NCBI GenBank assembly: GCA_964464755.1
Contig: CAYXGZ010000003.1
Span: forward strand, 83,673-147,672
Length of the DNA: 64,000 nt
From: CAYXGZ01 sp964464755
GTDB taxonomy: Bacteria > Planctomycetota > MHYJ01 > JACPRB01
Direction of reading: 5' to 3'
Part shown: in pieces, positions 1 to 8,263 of the stretch
Position numbering within the stretch: the first letter of the stretch is position 1
How the letters are laid out: each line of letters opens with the position of its first letter
Notes under the pieces: generated by a model
What the model saw: the letters and a program-made list of their open reading frames with translations, nothing else
Database searches by the model: none
Told to the model about the DNA's origin: nothing
Program-made: the position numbers and the translations under genes

Positions 1-522
1 CAGAAAATCCCGGATCCCTGCTACTGCATCCTCTGCGGCGCGGGCCTGGAGCGCCGCCGGCCCGTTGACGACCACCGCGAGCGGAAGGTCTGCCCGGCCT
101 GCGGCCACGTGCACTACCAGCAGCCGAAGATCGCCGCGGGCGTCGTCGTCGAGCTCGACGGCGGCGTCGTCCTCATCCGCCGCGGCGTGCCGCCGCGCCG
201 CGGGACCTGGAGCTTCCCCTGCGGCTTCATGGAGATCGACGAGACGGTCGAGCAGGCCGCGATCCGCGAGACGCGCGAGGAGAGCGGGCTCGAGGTCGAG
301 CTCACGGGCCACCTCGGGACCTACTCGTACGTGCAGAGCTGGCACGGCGGCAGCGTGGTGGTCGTCGCGTACTCGGGCCGGGTCACCGGCGGCGAGCCGA
401 GGGCGGGCGACGACGCGACGGAGCTGCGGATCGCGAGGCCGGAGGAGATCCCCTGGGCGGAGCTGGCGTTCGAGTCGAGCCGGTCGGCGCTGGAGGACTG
501 GCTGAAGCGGCGGCGGAGCTAG
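1..522 (+). CDS. Nudix hydrolase with N-terminal zinc ribbon (5' end outside the window)
   Basis: The reading frame is open from base 1, so the start codon lies upstream of the window. The first visible residues form a zinc ribbon with two CxxC pairs (CILC near residue 9 and CPAC about 24 residues later). A Nudix fold follows, with the Nudix box G-x5-E-x7-REESGLE at about bases 229-300, which binds the metal and hydrolyses a nucleoside-diphosphate-linked substrate. Zinc-ribbon Nudix proteins include NADH pyrophosphatase-like and ADP-ribose pyrophosphatase-like enzymes; the exact substrate cannot be read from sequence. The first in-frame ATG or GTG codons would cut the zinc ribbon, so they are not the true start. 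The stop codon shares the tetramer CTAG with the stop of the convergent gene. Confidence 0.88.
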   Translation, partial: QKIPDPCYCILCGAGLERRRPVDDHRERKVCPACGHVHYQQPKIAAGVVVELDGGVVLIRRGVPPRRGTWSFPCGFMEIDETVEQAAIRETREESGLEVELTGHLGTYSYVQSWHGGSVVVVAYSGRVTGGEPRAGDDATELRIARPEEIPWAELAFESSRSALEDWLKRRRS

Positions 523-1103
523 CGGTCCTTGCCCGCGTTCATGTACGCGGGGCCGTAGGGCTCGACGGTGCGCTTCTCGATCTCGTACTTGTTGCACTCG
601 ATGATGTCGCGCCCGTAGACGTGGAAGGTGTAGGTGGTCCTGTCGCCGACGTTCTCGACCTTGTGGATCTCCTCGTTCGGCGGCAGGACGTAGCTGACGC
701 TGCCGGGGCCGGCCCAGAGGCCGGAGGCCTCGTGGATCTCGGCGTAGCCGGGCCGCTTGCGGTCGTCGAGGCGGGTGTAGTTGGTGACCTTGAGCTCGCC
801 GGAGAAGACGCCCATCACGCCCCAGGTGCCGTGGTCGTGGACCGGCGTGCCCTGGCCCGCGAGCCAGACGCCGCTCATGATGACGAACCGCCGGCGGCGG
901 TCGATGTAGACGAGGTGCCGCGCGTAGCAGTCGGACTTCTCCTCGCGCTCCTCGGGGGTGAGGATCGACGGGCCAGCCTCGAGCAGGAACTTCATCTTCC
1001 GGGAGACCTTGCGGATCATCTCGGGCTGGTCCTTCTCGGCCGAGGTGACCAGCTCGAGGTCGGTCACGAAGTCCTGGAAGGTGTAGGCGGTGACGGCGGG
1101 CAT
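519..1103 (-). CDS. Cysteine dioxygenase-family thiol dioxygenase
   Basis: A 194-residue cupin protein of the cysteine dioxygenase family, which oxidises thiols such as cysteine or 3-mercaptopropionate to sulfinates using non-heme iron. The expected iron ligands are visible: H89 and H91 in the motif HDHGTWG and H147 in EEIHKVEN. The start at 1103 is chosen because GGAGG lies about 7 nt upstream; a longer upstream reading would run into the divergent promoter. The Cys that forms the Cys-Tyr crosslink in animal enzymes is not present at the expected place (sequence GVMGVFSGE), which fits bacterial thiol dioxygenases of broader specificity. It converges on the Nudix gene and overlaps it by 4 bp. 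Confidence 0.85.
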   Translation of the reverse strand: MPAVTAYTFQDFVTDLELVTSAEKDQPEMIRKVSRKMKFLLEAGPSILTPEEREEKSDCYARHLVYIDRRRRFVIMSGVWLAGQGTPVHDHGTWGVMGVFSGELKVTNYTRLDDRKRPGYAEIHEASGLWAGPGSVSYVLPPNEEIHKVENVGDRTTYTFHVYGRDIIECNKYEIEKRTVEPYGPAYMNAGKDR

Positions 1104-1177
1104 CGGGGATTCCTCCGGAGCGAACTTACCCCCTCGCCGGGGCCGGATCAAGGGGAGGCCGCGAACCCATACGGGGC

Positions 1178-1206
1178 TTGACACTCCACCCATATGCACA
1201 TAAACT
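1178..1206 (+). promoter_or_regulatory. Sigma-70-like promoter of the HTH-PilZ gene
   Basis: TTGACA (1178-1183), a 17-bp spacer and TAAACT (1201-1206). The predicted transcription start near 1213 would give a short leader containing an AAGAGAGG Shine-Dalgarno site before the ATG at 1239. This is the best match to the classical two-hexamer promoter noticed in this GC-rich window. Confidence 0.65.
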
Positions 1207-1238
1207 GTTCACAACTGAATTCCCCCCAAGAGAGGCCC

Positions 1239-1733
1239 ATGGTCACCCAGGTCGAGATCGCCCGCCGCGTCGGGCTGGACGTCTCCAGCGTGAACAAGAT
1301 CCTCAACCGCCGCCCGGGGCCGGTCTTCCACAAGGAGACCATCAAGAAGGTCTTCCGCACGGCCAAGGACCTGGGCTACGACTTCGGGAAGCTCAAGCAC
1401 ACGCACCGCCGGCGGCACGAGCGGCGGCCGGTCGTCATCGGCGCCGAGGTGCTCCTGCACACGCGCGACGGCGGCCTCTTCGACCAGGGCGTGGCGACGA
1501 TCCGCGACCTCTCCCAGGGCGGCGCGCGCATCACGGACCTGGCGACGCCGCTGGGCACGATCCCGGCCGACGCCTTCCAGGTCACGCTGCGGCCCATGCA
1601 GCAGCCGCTGACCGAGGTCGAGCTCCCGGGCCGCATCGTGCGCATCTTCTCGGAGAGCGGCGTCTCCTACGGGATCGAGTTCTCGCGCCTCGACCCCGCC
1701 GTGGCCCGCCGGCTCCGGCGCGTGACCGCGTAA
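1239..1733 (+). CDS. LacI-type HTH fused to a PilZ domain
   Basis: A 164-residue protein. Residues 1-50 match a LacI-type DNA-binding head: a helix-turn-helix (VEIARRVGLDVSSVNKILN) followed by the hinge-like VFRTAKDLGYD. Instead of a periplasmic-binding sugar domain, a basic RRRHERR linker leads into a PilZ-like domain from about residue 60, with the PilZ signature DLSQGGARI near residue 88. PilZ domains often bind cyclic di-GMP, so a c-di-GMP-responsive regulator is a reasonable inference, though not every PilZ domain binds the nucleotide. The start at 1239 has AAGAGAGG just upstream; the upstream ATG at 1194 would lie within the promoter. The MFS gene follows 34 bp downstream. Confidence 0.75.
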   Translation: MVTQVEIARRVGLDVSSVNKILNRRPGPVFHKETIKKVFRTAKDLGYDFGKLKHTHRRRHERRPVVIGAEVLLHTRDGGLFDQGVATIRDLSQGGARITDLATPLGTIPADAFQVTLRPMQQPLTEVELPGRIVRIFSESGVSYGIEFSRLDPAVARRLRRVTA

Positions 1734-1767
1734 CGGCCGGCGCCCTCCGCCGTCCCACTTCCGCACC

Positions 1768-3051
1768 ATGAGCGACGCCACCGCCCGCCGCCTCGCCCTC
1801 TGGGCCCTCGCCGTCATCTTCGCCGCGAACTTCTTCAGCTACCTCGACCGCCAGCTCGTCAGCGCGCTCGAGGCGCCCATGTCGAAGGCCTTCGGGCTGA
1901 CCCACGAGCAGTTCGGCCTGCTCTGGACCCTCTTCACCGTCGGCTACATGGTCTTCGCGATGCCGATCGGCTACCTCGCCGACCGCTACAACCGCCCCCG
2001 CATCCTCGCCGCCTGCATCGTGGTCTGGAGCGTCGCCACGGCCGCGAGCGGCTGGGCCTCCGAGCTCTGGCTGCTCAAGGTCTCCCGGTTCCTCATCGGC
2101 GTCGGCGAGGCGGGCTGCCTCATCATCGGCCAGGCCCTGCTGGCCGACCTCTTCGAGAGCCGGGTCCGCGGCAAGGCCCTATCGGTCTTCCACCTCGCCG
2201 TCCCGCTGGGCGGCACCGCGGCCTTCATCATGGCCGGCGCCCTCAAGATGCTCGACTGGCGGACGCTCTTCTACATCGCCGCCGCCCCGGGCTTCCTGAT
2301 CGCCGTCCTGATCCTCGCGCTCTCCGATTCCCCCCGCGGAGGGGGCGAGCCGGCCCCGCGCCGCGAGTCCAAGGGCGGGATGAAGGACTACCTCCAGCTC
2401 TTCCGCATCCGCACCTTGATGCTCGTGATCTTCGCCCAGGCCTTCGCGGTGATCACGCTCGTGCCCCTCATCCACTTCGGGGTCGGGTTCTTCGCCCTCC
2501 GCCTCGGGCTCACGCCCGACAAGGCCAACCTGACGATGGGCCTCATGGCCCTGGTCGCGGGCGGCCTGGGGACCTTCCTCTCCGGGGTGATCGGCGACCG
2601 CCTGTCGCGCAAGCACCCCGGCGGCTACGCCCTGCAGGCCGGGATCAGCTTCCTGCTCGCCCTGCCCTGCCTCGGCGTCGGCTTCACGAACACGCAGCCG
2701 GCCGTGGCCCTGGGCTTCCTGACGGCCGGGGCCTTCTTCATCTTTCTTTGCATGCCCGCCGTGAACACCCAGATCGCGAACGTGACCCCCGCGGCGCAGC
2801 GGGCGATGGCCTGGTCGCTGGCGGTGTTCATCCTGCACCTGCTGGGCGACACGGCGGCGCCCTGGGTCTTCGGGAAGATCAACGACTCCCTGGCGAAGAC
2901 CCTCGGGTCCGACGTCCTCGCCCGGGAGCGGACCTTCCTCTATTTCTCGTCCTCGCTGGTCCTGGCCGGGCTCTGCTGCCTGCTGGCGGCGCGGAGCGCC
3001 CGGGGGGACGTCGAGCGGGCGAAAAATGCGGAAGGCCTGAACCCCCGCTAG
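1768..3051 (+). CDS. MFS transporter, spinster-like
   Basis: A 427-residue major facilitator protein with about 12 hydrophobic segments. The N-terminus has the family-typical NFFSYLDRQLVSALEAPM, similar to spinster/Spns-type transporters, and the loop 2-3 motif region GYLADRYNRPRI. A central cytoplasmic loop (about residues 185-210, rich in Pro, Arg and Glu) separates the two six-helix halves. The substrate is unknown. It lies 34 bp after the HTH-PilZ gene on the same strand and may be under its control, but no operator is evident. Confidence 0.85.
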   Translation: MSDATARRLALWALAVIFAANFFSYLDRQLVSALEAPMSKAFGLTHEQFGLLWTLFTVGYMVFAMPIGYLADRYNRPRILAACIVVWSVATAASGWASELWLLKVSRFLIGVGEAGCLIIGQALLADLFESRVRGKALSVFHLAVPLGGTAAFIMAGALKMLDWRTLFYIAAAPGFLIAVLILALSDSPRGGGEPAPRRESKGGMKDYLQLFRIRTLMLVIFAQAFAVITLVPLIHFGVGFFALRLGLTPDKANLTMGLMALVAGGLGTFLSGVIGDRLSRKHPGGYALQAGISFLLALPCLGVGFTNTQPAVALGFLTAGAFFIFLCMPAVNTQIANVTPAAQRAMAWSLAVFILHLLGDTAAPWVFGKINDSLAKTLGSDVLARERTFLYFSSSLVLAGLCCLLAARSARGDVERAKNAEGLNPR

Positions 3052-3096
3052 GCGCCCGGCGTCCTATACTTGCCCTGGGAGCGGGGCTTACCGCGG

Positions 3097-5322
3097 GTGC
3101 CATTCGTGAAGGACGATACCCTCAACCGGCTGTTCGATCGTCTCGGGATCGGCGAGTCCAGCCCGCTCCCCAGCCCGGCCGACCCCCTCGAGCAGCTGCC
3201 CCGGATCCCGCGCGCGGAATCCGCCCCGGCGTGGCGGACCATCGTGGAGCCGGGCGACGATCCGACCCCCCTGCCCGCCCTGCCCCCGGTGCCGGTGGCG
3301 GCCCTCGCGGCGGCGGCCGGTCCGGAGATCGTCCTGAGGGGCGAGCTGGCGACGGCGCCCCGGGCCTACGACGCCCGCAAGCGCCTGTCGGTCGTCACCC
3401 TCGCGGAGCTCCTGTACCGGCTGGTCAGCTTCAGCGTCTCGGCGCTGGCGCACGTCTGCGTCGGCCTGCTCCTGGTGCTGATCGTCGTCGGGGCGACGGA
3501 CCAGGAGGACAAGATCGTGTCGATCGTCCTCGGGCGCAGCAAGGGCAAGGCGCCGGAGCCGAACCCGCCCGGCGAGAAGCCGAAGGCGCCCGAGGCCCCG
3601 CCCAAGGAGGAGCCGCCGACGGAGGCGCCGCCGGTCCCGGCCGCGCCCGCCCCCGAGCCCCCCGTCCCGGCGCCGCCCGAGCCGGCGAAGCCGGTGGAGC
3701 CCGTCCCGGGCGTCCGCCCCCCGAAGCCCAGCGGCGACGCGGCGTCGGTCGACCATCTCCGCAACGGCCGCACCGGGCCGACGCGGGCGGAGCTGGTCAA
3801 GAAGTACGGCGGCAGCGAGGCCTCCGAGAGCGCCGTCGAGGCGGGCTTGGCCTGGCTGGCGAAGCACCAGGACGACGAGGGCTCCTGGGACGGCTCGGGT
3901 TTCCACCGCCGCTGCCCCAAGGGCGATTCCTGCCACACGCCCAACGCGGCCGGCGACGCGGCCTACACCCACGGCATCACCGGGCTGGCGGTCCTCTCCT
4001 TCCTCGGCGCGGGCTACGTCCCCCAGGGCGGGACCTACTCCGACGTGCTCGACCGGGCGCTGAAGTTCCTCGTCGACAGCCAGCACGAGGACGGCGGGAT
4101 CGACGGCGAGTTCTCGACGAACATGTACAACCACGCGATCGCGGCGTGGGCGCTCTGCGAGACGTACGCGGTGACGAAGGACGCGAAGTACGCGGAGCCC
4201 GCGCGGCGGGCGATCCGCTACATCGCGGACAAGCAGTACCCGGACGGCGGCTGGGACTACTACCCGGCCGCGGAGCCGGAGTTCCAGCGCAACGACACGT
4301 CCATCGCGGGCTGGTGCGTCATGGCGCTGAAGTCGGCGAAGCTGGGCGGGATCGAGATCCCCTCGGGGACCGTCGAGGGCGTGCGAAAGCTCATCGAGAA
4401 GCGGACGGACCGGAAGACGGGGGAACTGGTCTACGCGGAGAAGAAGCCCGGGGTGAACCGCAAGGGCCTGGGCCTGCTGGCCGTCGGCATGGCCTGCCGC
4501 TTCTACCTCGACATGGACGACGTGGACCCGCTGCGGGCGGGCGCGCAGCGGCTGCACAAATCGCCGCCGTCCTGGGAGAAGATGGAGGAGGCGATCAAGC
4601 AGGCGGGCCCGTCGGGCAGCTTCAGCACCGAGCAGAACATGTACGCCTGGTACTACGGGACGCTCGCGATGTTCCAGATGGGCGGCGAGTACTGGCAGAA
4701 GTGGAACGCGACGCTGCAGCCGATGCTGCTGAACCGGCAGGCGAAGAGCGGGCACAAGAAGGGGTCGTGGACGCCCGAGGCGAACTACATCGGGCGCGAG
4801 GGCGGCCGGGTCTTCGCGACGGCGATCAACGTGCTGAACCTCGAGATCTACTACCGCTACCTTCCGATGTACGAGGTGAACGAGGCGCTGGCGGCGAAGA
4901 TCCACTGGAACCCGCGCGCCGACCTCCTGAAGGCCCTGAAGGTCGGGTCGATCAGCCCCGACGAGCTGGCGAAGTTCCCCGGGGACGAGGAACTCGCGGC
5001 CCTGGTCCTGCCCTGGCTGGCGAACGACGACATGATGATCCGGCTCGCGGCCGTGAAGGGGCTGGTCAAGCTCCAGGCGAAGGCGCAGCTTCCGCGGCTC
5101 GCGGAGGCGGTCCGCAAGGAGCCGTCGATCCTGAAGGGCGCGATGATCGAGCACCTGGCGGAGTTCCGGGACGCGGCGATCGTCCCGCTCTGCCTCGAGG
5201 CCCTCGGGGACGTCTCGCCCCGGATCCAGGATGGGGCGCTGAACGCCCTGAAGCGGATCAGCGGGATGGACTTCGGGATGGACCGCGCGGCGTGGTCCAA
5301 GTACTTCGCCCAGAAGAAGTAA
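3097..5322 (+). CDS. Membrane-anchored prenyltransferase/squalene-cyclase-fold protein with HEAT-like C-terminus
   Basis: About 741 residues. A cytoplasmic N-terminal part is followed by one transmembrane segment (about residues 108-132) and a TonB-like Pro/Glu/Lys-rich linker. Next comes a large alpha/alpha-toroid domain with terpene-cyclase-type repeats, seen as QHEDGGIDGEF and QYPDGGWDYYP. The C-terminal ~130 residues look like HEAT/armadillo repeats. Proteins with this toroid fold and no known cyclase activity are common in Planctomycetota; the role is unknown and the fold probably sits in the periplasm. GTG codons at 3097 and 3106 are both possible starts. TATACT at 3064-3069 may be the -10 box, which argues against any start before about 3090. 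Confidence 0.75.
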   Translation: MPFVKDDTLNRLFDRLGIGESSPLPSPADPLEQLPRIPRAESAPAWRTIVEPGDDPTPLPALPPVPVAALAAAAGPEIVLRGELATAPRAYDARKRLSVVTLAELLYRLVSFSVSALAHVCVGLLLVLIVVGATDQEDKIVSIVLGRSKGKAPEPNPPGEKPKAPEAPPKEEPPTEAPPVPAAPAPEPPVPAPPEPAKPVEPVPGVRPPKPSGDAASVDHLRNGRTGPTRAELVKKYGGSEASESAVEAGLAWLAKHQDDEGSWDGSGFHRRCPKGDSCHTPNAAGDAAYTHGITGLAVLSFLGAGYVPQGGTYSDVLDRALKFLVDSQHEDGGIDGEFSTNMYNHAIAAWALCETYAVTKDAKYAEPARRAIRYIADKQYPDGGWDYYPAAEPEFQRNDTSIAGWCVMALKSAKLGGIEIPSGTVEGVRKLIEKRTDRKTGELVYAEKKPGVNRKGLGLLAVGMACRFYLDMDDVDPLRAGAQRLHKSPPSWEKMEEAIKQAGPSGSFSTEQNMYAWYYGTLAMFQMGGEYWQKWNATLQPMLLNRQAKSGHKKGSWTPEANYIGREGGRVFATAINVLNLEIYYRYLPMYEVNEALAAKIHWNPRADLLKALKVGSISPDELAKFPGDEELAALVLPWLANDDMMIRLAAVKGLVKLQAKAQLPRLAEAVRKEPSILKGAMIEHLAEFRDAAIVPLCLEALGDVSPRIQDGALNALKRISGMDFGMDRAAWSKYFAQKK

Positions 5323-5464
5323 CGCTTTTCGCCATCCTCCCCTCCGACTCCGTCGCTGGTTCCCCTGCGGAAGTTCCGTCTTCCCGCCGATAGGAATCGG
5401 GGATACTCTGCGGGGGCGGCTCTGCGGGCCGCGTCCGGGATTAGGACATTTACGGGAGTCAGCC

Positions 5465-6268
5465 ATGAGAGGATTGAGGCCGGTGCTGGCGGCGCTGCTG
5501 GTCCTGGCGACGGGGGCGGACGCCTTCGCGCAGGACGGGTGGATCACGGGCCGCTACCGCCGCTGGCAGCCGGAGTTGTCGGGGCAGGCGACGGTCACCG
5601 GGGACTCGTTCCCGGGCACCGAGATCGACTTCATCGACACGATCGGCATGGACGACAAGACCAACACGAACGAGCTGCAGCTCACGCTGCAGATCCCCTT
5701 CCTGGGGCGGATGACGTTCGGGCGCTGGTCGACGAAGTACGACGGCAGCGAGACGATCACCCAGGACATCAACTTCGGCGACCTGCAGTTCACGGCCGGC
5801 ATGACGGTCGATTCCGAGTTCGAGTACACCTCGACGACCATCCTGTGGAACTTCGGCCTCGGCACGCCGAAGATGATGGGCACGGGCGTGTCGGCGGGCG
5901 TCTCGCTGGGTGTGGACCTCGTCGAGGCGCGGATCGCGGCCTCGTCGGGCGGCATGGCCGACGAGGCGAAGGCGAAGGGCCCGGTGCCGGTCTTCGGCGC
6001 CTACACGCGCGGCCAGATCGCGGCCTTCCTCTTCCTCGAGGTCGAGGTGCACGGCCTGATCATCCCGGGCGTGGTCGGCGGCGGGCTGGACGGCCAGCTC
6101 TGGCAGGGCTCGGTCTCCGTGGACGCCCGCTTCCAGAAGTTCTTCGTCGGCATCGGCTGGAAGCTCTTCCAGTTCAACGTGAGCGACGACTCGGGCACGG
6201 GCGCCGCCGAGGTCGAGGTCGATATCAAGATGGAGGGGCTGTTCTTCGAGATCGGGATGTCCCTCTAG
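5465..6268 (+). CDS. Exported beta-barrel outer-membrane protein, function unknown
   Basis: A 267-residue protein with a cleavable signal peptide (MRGLRPVLAALLVLATGADAFAQ). The rest alternates hydrophobic and polar residues in short strands with many Gly, Thr and aromatic residues. It ends in strand-like FFEIGMSL, as outer-membrane beta-barrels often do. GGGAG precedes the ATG by 8 nt. GATACT at 5402-5407 could be the -10 of its promoter, with no clear -35. It is monocistronic, closed by a strong hairpin terminator. I do not recognise a specific family. Confidence 0.7.
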   Translation: MRGLRPVLAALLVLATGADAFAQDGWITGRYRRWQPELSGQATVTGDSFPGTEIDFIDTIGMDDKTNTNELQLTLQIPFLGRMTFGRWSTKYDGSETITQDINFGDLQFTAGMTVDSEFEYTSTTILWNFGLGTPKMMGTGVSAGVSLGVDLVEARIAASSGGMADEAKAKGPVPVFGAYTRGQIAAFLFLEVEVHGLIIPGVVGGGLDGQLWQGSVSVDARFQKFFVGIGWKLFQFNVSDDSGTGAAEVEVDIKMEGLFFEIGMSL

Positions 6269-6288
6269 TCCACTGGATCCACCAACAA

Positions 6289-6323
6289 CCCGCCGGCGGG
6301 GGCGACCCCTCCGGCGGGTTTTT
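6289..6323 (+). terminator. Rho-independent terminator after the beta-barrel gene
   Basis: The arm CCCGCCGG (6289-6296) pairs with CCGGCGGG (6311-6318), followed by TTTTT (6319-6323). It separates the gene from the convergent zinc-ribbon gene. Confidence 0.85.
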
Positions 6324-7411
6324 CATTTGGACGCGAGCAGCGCGACCAGGCCGCCGATCGCCGCGAGGATCCCGAGCACGAGGAACGAGATCTTCCAGAA
6401 CGACCAGGGCCGCTGGCCGTGGACCGCGCCGGTCTGCCCGTTGACCTGGAAGCGGTAGGCCTTGCCTCGGTAGTGGTAGGTCGCGACCCAGACCGGCAGG
6501 AGCACGTGCTTGAAGCGGACGGCGTTGTAGCTCGTGCGGACCTCGTGGATGCGCTGCTCGTCGCCGCCGATGTCCCGGCGGACGAGGTCCTCGATGCCCC
6601 GGTCGATCTCGCCCCGCGCGGAGGGCCAGGCGCCCTCGGGGTCGATGGAGTACTTCTCGGCCTGCCAGCCCGCGAGGAAGCCGGGGTCGTAGGGCTCGAG
6701 GCCGGAGAGATCGTAGTCGGAGCTCCACTCGAGCGGCCGACCGCCGAGCACGAGGATGTCGTCGAAGAAGTGCGCGACCTGGCCGCTGGCCGGGTACCAC
6801 CGCGTCTTGCGGACCGTCCGGCTGCGGCGGACCGAGCGGCCGTTCACGGTCGTCGTGTACCACTCGGTGTCCCAGTAGTGCTCGCCGCGCGAGCCCGTGT
6901 AGAACGAGTGCGTCTGGCTGTCGAAGGTCCAGTAGGGCCGGTAGACGCCGACGAGCCGGTCGGTCTCCTTGAGGCGCTTCAGCTCGCCGGGGGCAAACCA
7001 GAGCGAGGCGACCCACTTCTCGAAGGCCGCGCGGCACGCCGGCAGGTCGACCTGGAACGGGACGACGGCTTCGGGCCGGACGACGTCGTCGCTGGGCCGG
7101 TCCTCGACGACCATCGGGATGCCGCAGAAGGCGCAGCGCAGCGAGGCGACCTCGCCGGCGATCTCGCTGATGCCGCCGCACTGCGTGCACTTGATCTCGC
7201 GCTGGCCGGGGACCTCGAAGCCGCGCGAGGAACGGGCGAGGTAGGACTCGAAGTCGAGCTCCTCGATGCACTGGTCGGCCGACTGCGGGTAGCCGCCCTC
7301 GTGGCCGCAGAACGGGCACTTCAGGCCGACGGCGGGGACGAACTCGACGTCCGCCCCGCACTTGGCGCAGGGGAACTGGCGGGGGCCGTCGCCGGCCTCG
7401 GGGCCGGTCAT
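6323..7411 (-). CDS. Zinc-ribbon membrane protein (YdjG-like)
   Basis: 362 residues. The N-terminus carries two zinc ribbons: CAKC...CPFC (about residues 15-35) and CTQC...CAFC (about residues 75-96). A conserved beta-rich domain with many Trp/Tyr follows (PYWTFDSQTHSFYTG), and a single C-terminal transmembrane helix (about residues 336-358) anchors it. This matches TFIIB-type zinc-ribbon proteins encoded beside SPFH-domain genes, such as ydjG in the Bacillus ydjFGHI operon. It is the last gene of the five-gene minus-strand operon starting at 9832 and overlaps the TPR gene as ATGA. It probably acts in membrane-stress or membrane-scaffold biology; no enzyme motif is visible. Confidence 0.72.
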   Translation of the reverse strand: MTGPEAGDGPRQFPCAKCGADVEFVPAVGLKCPFCGHEGGYPQSADQCIEELDFESYLARSSRGFEVPGQREIKCTQCGGISEIAGEVASLRCAFCGIPMVVEDRPSDDVVRPEAVVPFQVDLPACRAAFEKWVASLWFAPGELKRLKETDRLVGVYRPYWTFDSQTHSFYTGSRGEHYWDTEWYTTTVNGRSVRRSRTVRKTRWYPASGQVAHFFDDILVLGGRPLEWSSDYDLSGLEPYDPGFLAGWQAEKYSIDPEGAWPSARGEIDRGIEDLVRRDIGGDEQRIHEVRTSYNAVRFKHVLLPVWVATYHYRGKAYRFQVNGQTGAVHGQRPWSFWKISFLVLGILAAIGGLVALLASK

Positions 7412-7929
7412 TTCCCGGCGAGCGCGGCCTTCCCGAGCTCGTGGAAGCTGCGCTTCCTCCCCTGGGGGTCGAGGACGTAGGAGTCCTTGTAGGCGGCCAG
7501 GGCCGCGAGGTCCTTCTTCGCGGAGTCCCGGTCCCCGAGGGCGAGGTGGGCGAGGATGCGGCCGTAGTGGGCCTTGGCCGCGCTGCGGCCGACCTCCGTG
7601 GCGCCGCCGACGCCGGCGATGGTGGCCTCGGGGTAGCCCTGGATCACCTTCGCGAAGTAGGAGAGCGCGTCGTGGTTCAGCCGCATCTGCAGGAAGCAGA
7701 GGCCGGCGTTCATCAGCGCGTCGTCGGCGAGGTCGTCGCCCTTGTCCTTGGCGACGACGTCGCAGAAGCGCTGGACGGCGTCGAAGAGGAAGCCGTTCTG
7801 GGCGAGCGAGACCGCCTGGAGGAAGAGGGTCTCCAGGTCCCGCGGGCCGGGTTCAGGCCTTGCCGGACGGCGCGCCGGGGCCCGGGCGGGCTTCCGGGTC
7901 GCGGCGGGCTTGCGCTTGTTGGCGGGCAT
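7408..7929 (-). CDS. TPR-repeat protein
   Basis: 173 residues. A basic Pro/Arg/Lys/Ala-rich N-terminus (residues 1-28) precedes TPR-like helical pairs (about residues 30-165, for example LFLQAVSLAQNGFLFDAVQRF). Its 5' end overlaps the preceding membrane-protein gene by 77 bp in another frame, which is longer than the 4-bp overlaps elsewhere in this operon. A later start cannot be excluded, but no good alternative start with a Shine-Dalgarno site is seen. Likely a scaffold for the other operon products. Confidence 0.65.
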   Translation of the reverse strand: MPANKRKPAATRKPARAPARRPARPEPGPRDLETLFLQAVSLAQNGFLFDAVQRFCDVVAKDKGDDLADDALMNAGLCFLQMRLNHDALSYFAKVIQGYPEATIAGVGGATEVGRSAAKAHYGRILAHLALGDRDSAKKDLAALAAYKDSYVLDPQGRKRSFHELGKAALAGK

Positions 7930-8263
7930 AGTCGTCCACGTTGAATGGGGTTGAGGTGTTCGGGCGGACCCAGAGGAACCAGAGGATGACGTTGGCGATC
8001 GCGGCGGCCCCCGCGCCCCAGCGGACGCCGGGCCAGCCGAGCTTGTAGGCGGCGTAGCCGCCGAGCAGGAGCACGAGCGTCGCGCCGAAGTAGGTCGCGG
8101 CGCTGCGGAGGTTCACGAGGAGGAAGCCGGCGATCCCGACGACCCAGAAGCCGGCCGACATCTGCAGGAAGGAGATCTGCTTCTCGATCGACAGGACGAC
8201 GCAGCCCGCGAAGAGGGCCGCGAGGATCCCGGCGCCGAGGAGACGACCCTGGCCGGCGCTCAT
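7853..8263 (-). CDS. Small polytopic membrane protein
   Basis: 136 residues with about four hydrophobic segments (roughly residues 8-26, 36-52, 58-76 and 84-98), then a short charged, Pro-rich tail. The start ATG overlaps the stop of the SPFH gene (ATGA), indicating translational coupling. I do not recognise a family. The position in the SPFH/zinc-ribbon operon suggests a membrane partner. Confidence 0.7.
   Translation of the reverse strand: MSAGQGRLLGAGILAALFAGCVVLSIEKQISFLQMSAGFWVVGIAGFLLVNLRSAATYFGATLVLLLGGYAAYKLGWPGVRWGAGAAAIANVILWFLWVRPNTSTPFNVDDYARQQAQARRDPEARPGPGAPSGKA

Noticed and set aside
1194..1238. Upstream ATG at 1194 as start of the HTH-PilZ gene
   Set aside because: It lies between the -35 and -10 of the predicted promoter, lacks a ribosome-binding site, and would add residues before the LacI-type head that families do not have.
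3088..5547. 819-codon open frame antisense to the toroid-fold gene
   Set aside because: Low-complexity Arg/Val/Leu composition, no motif, and the opposite strand carries a clear protein with membrane helix and repeats.
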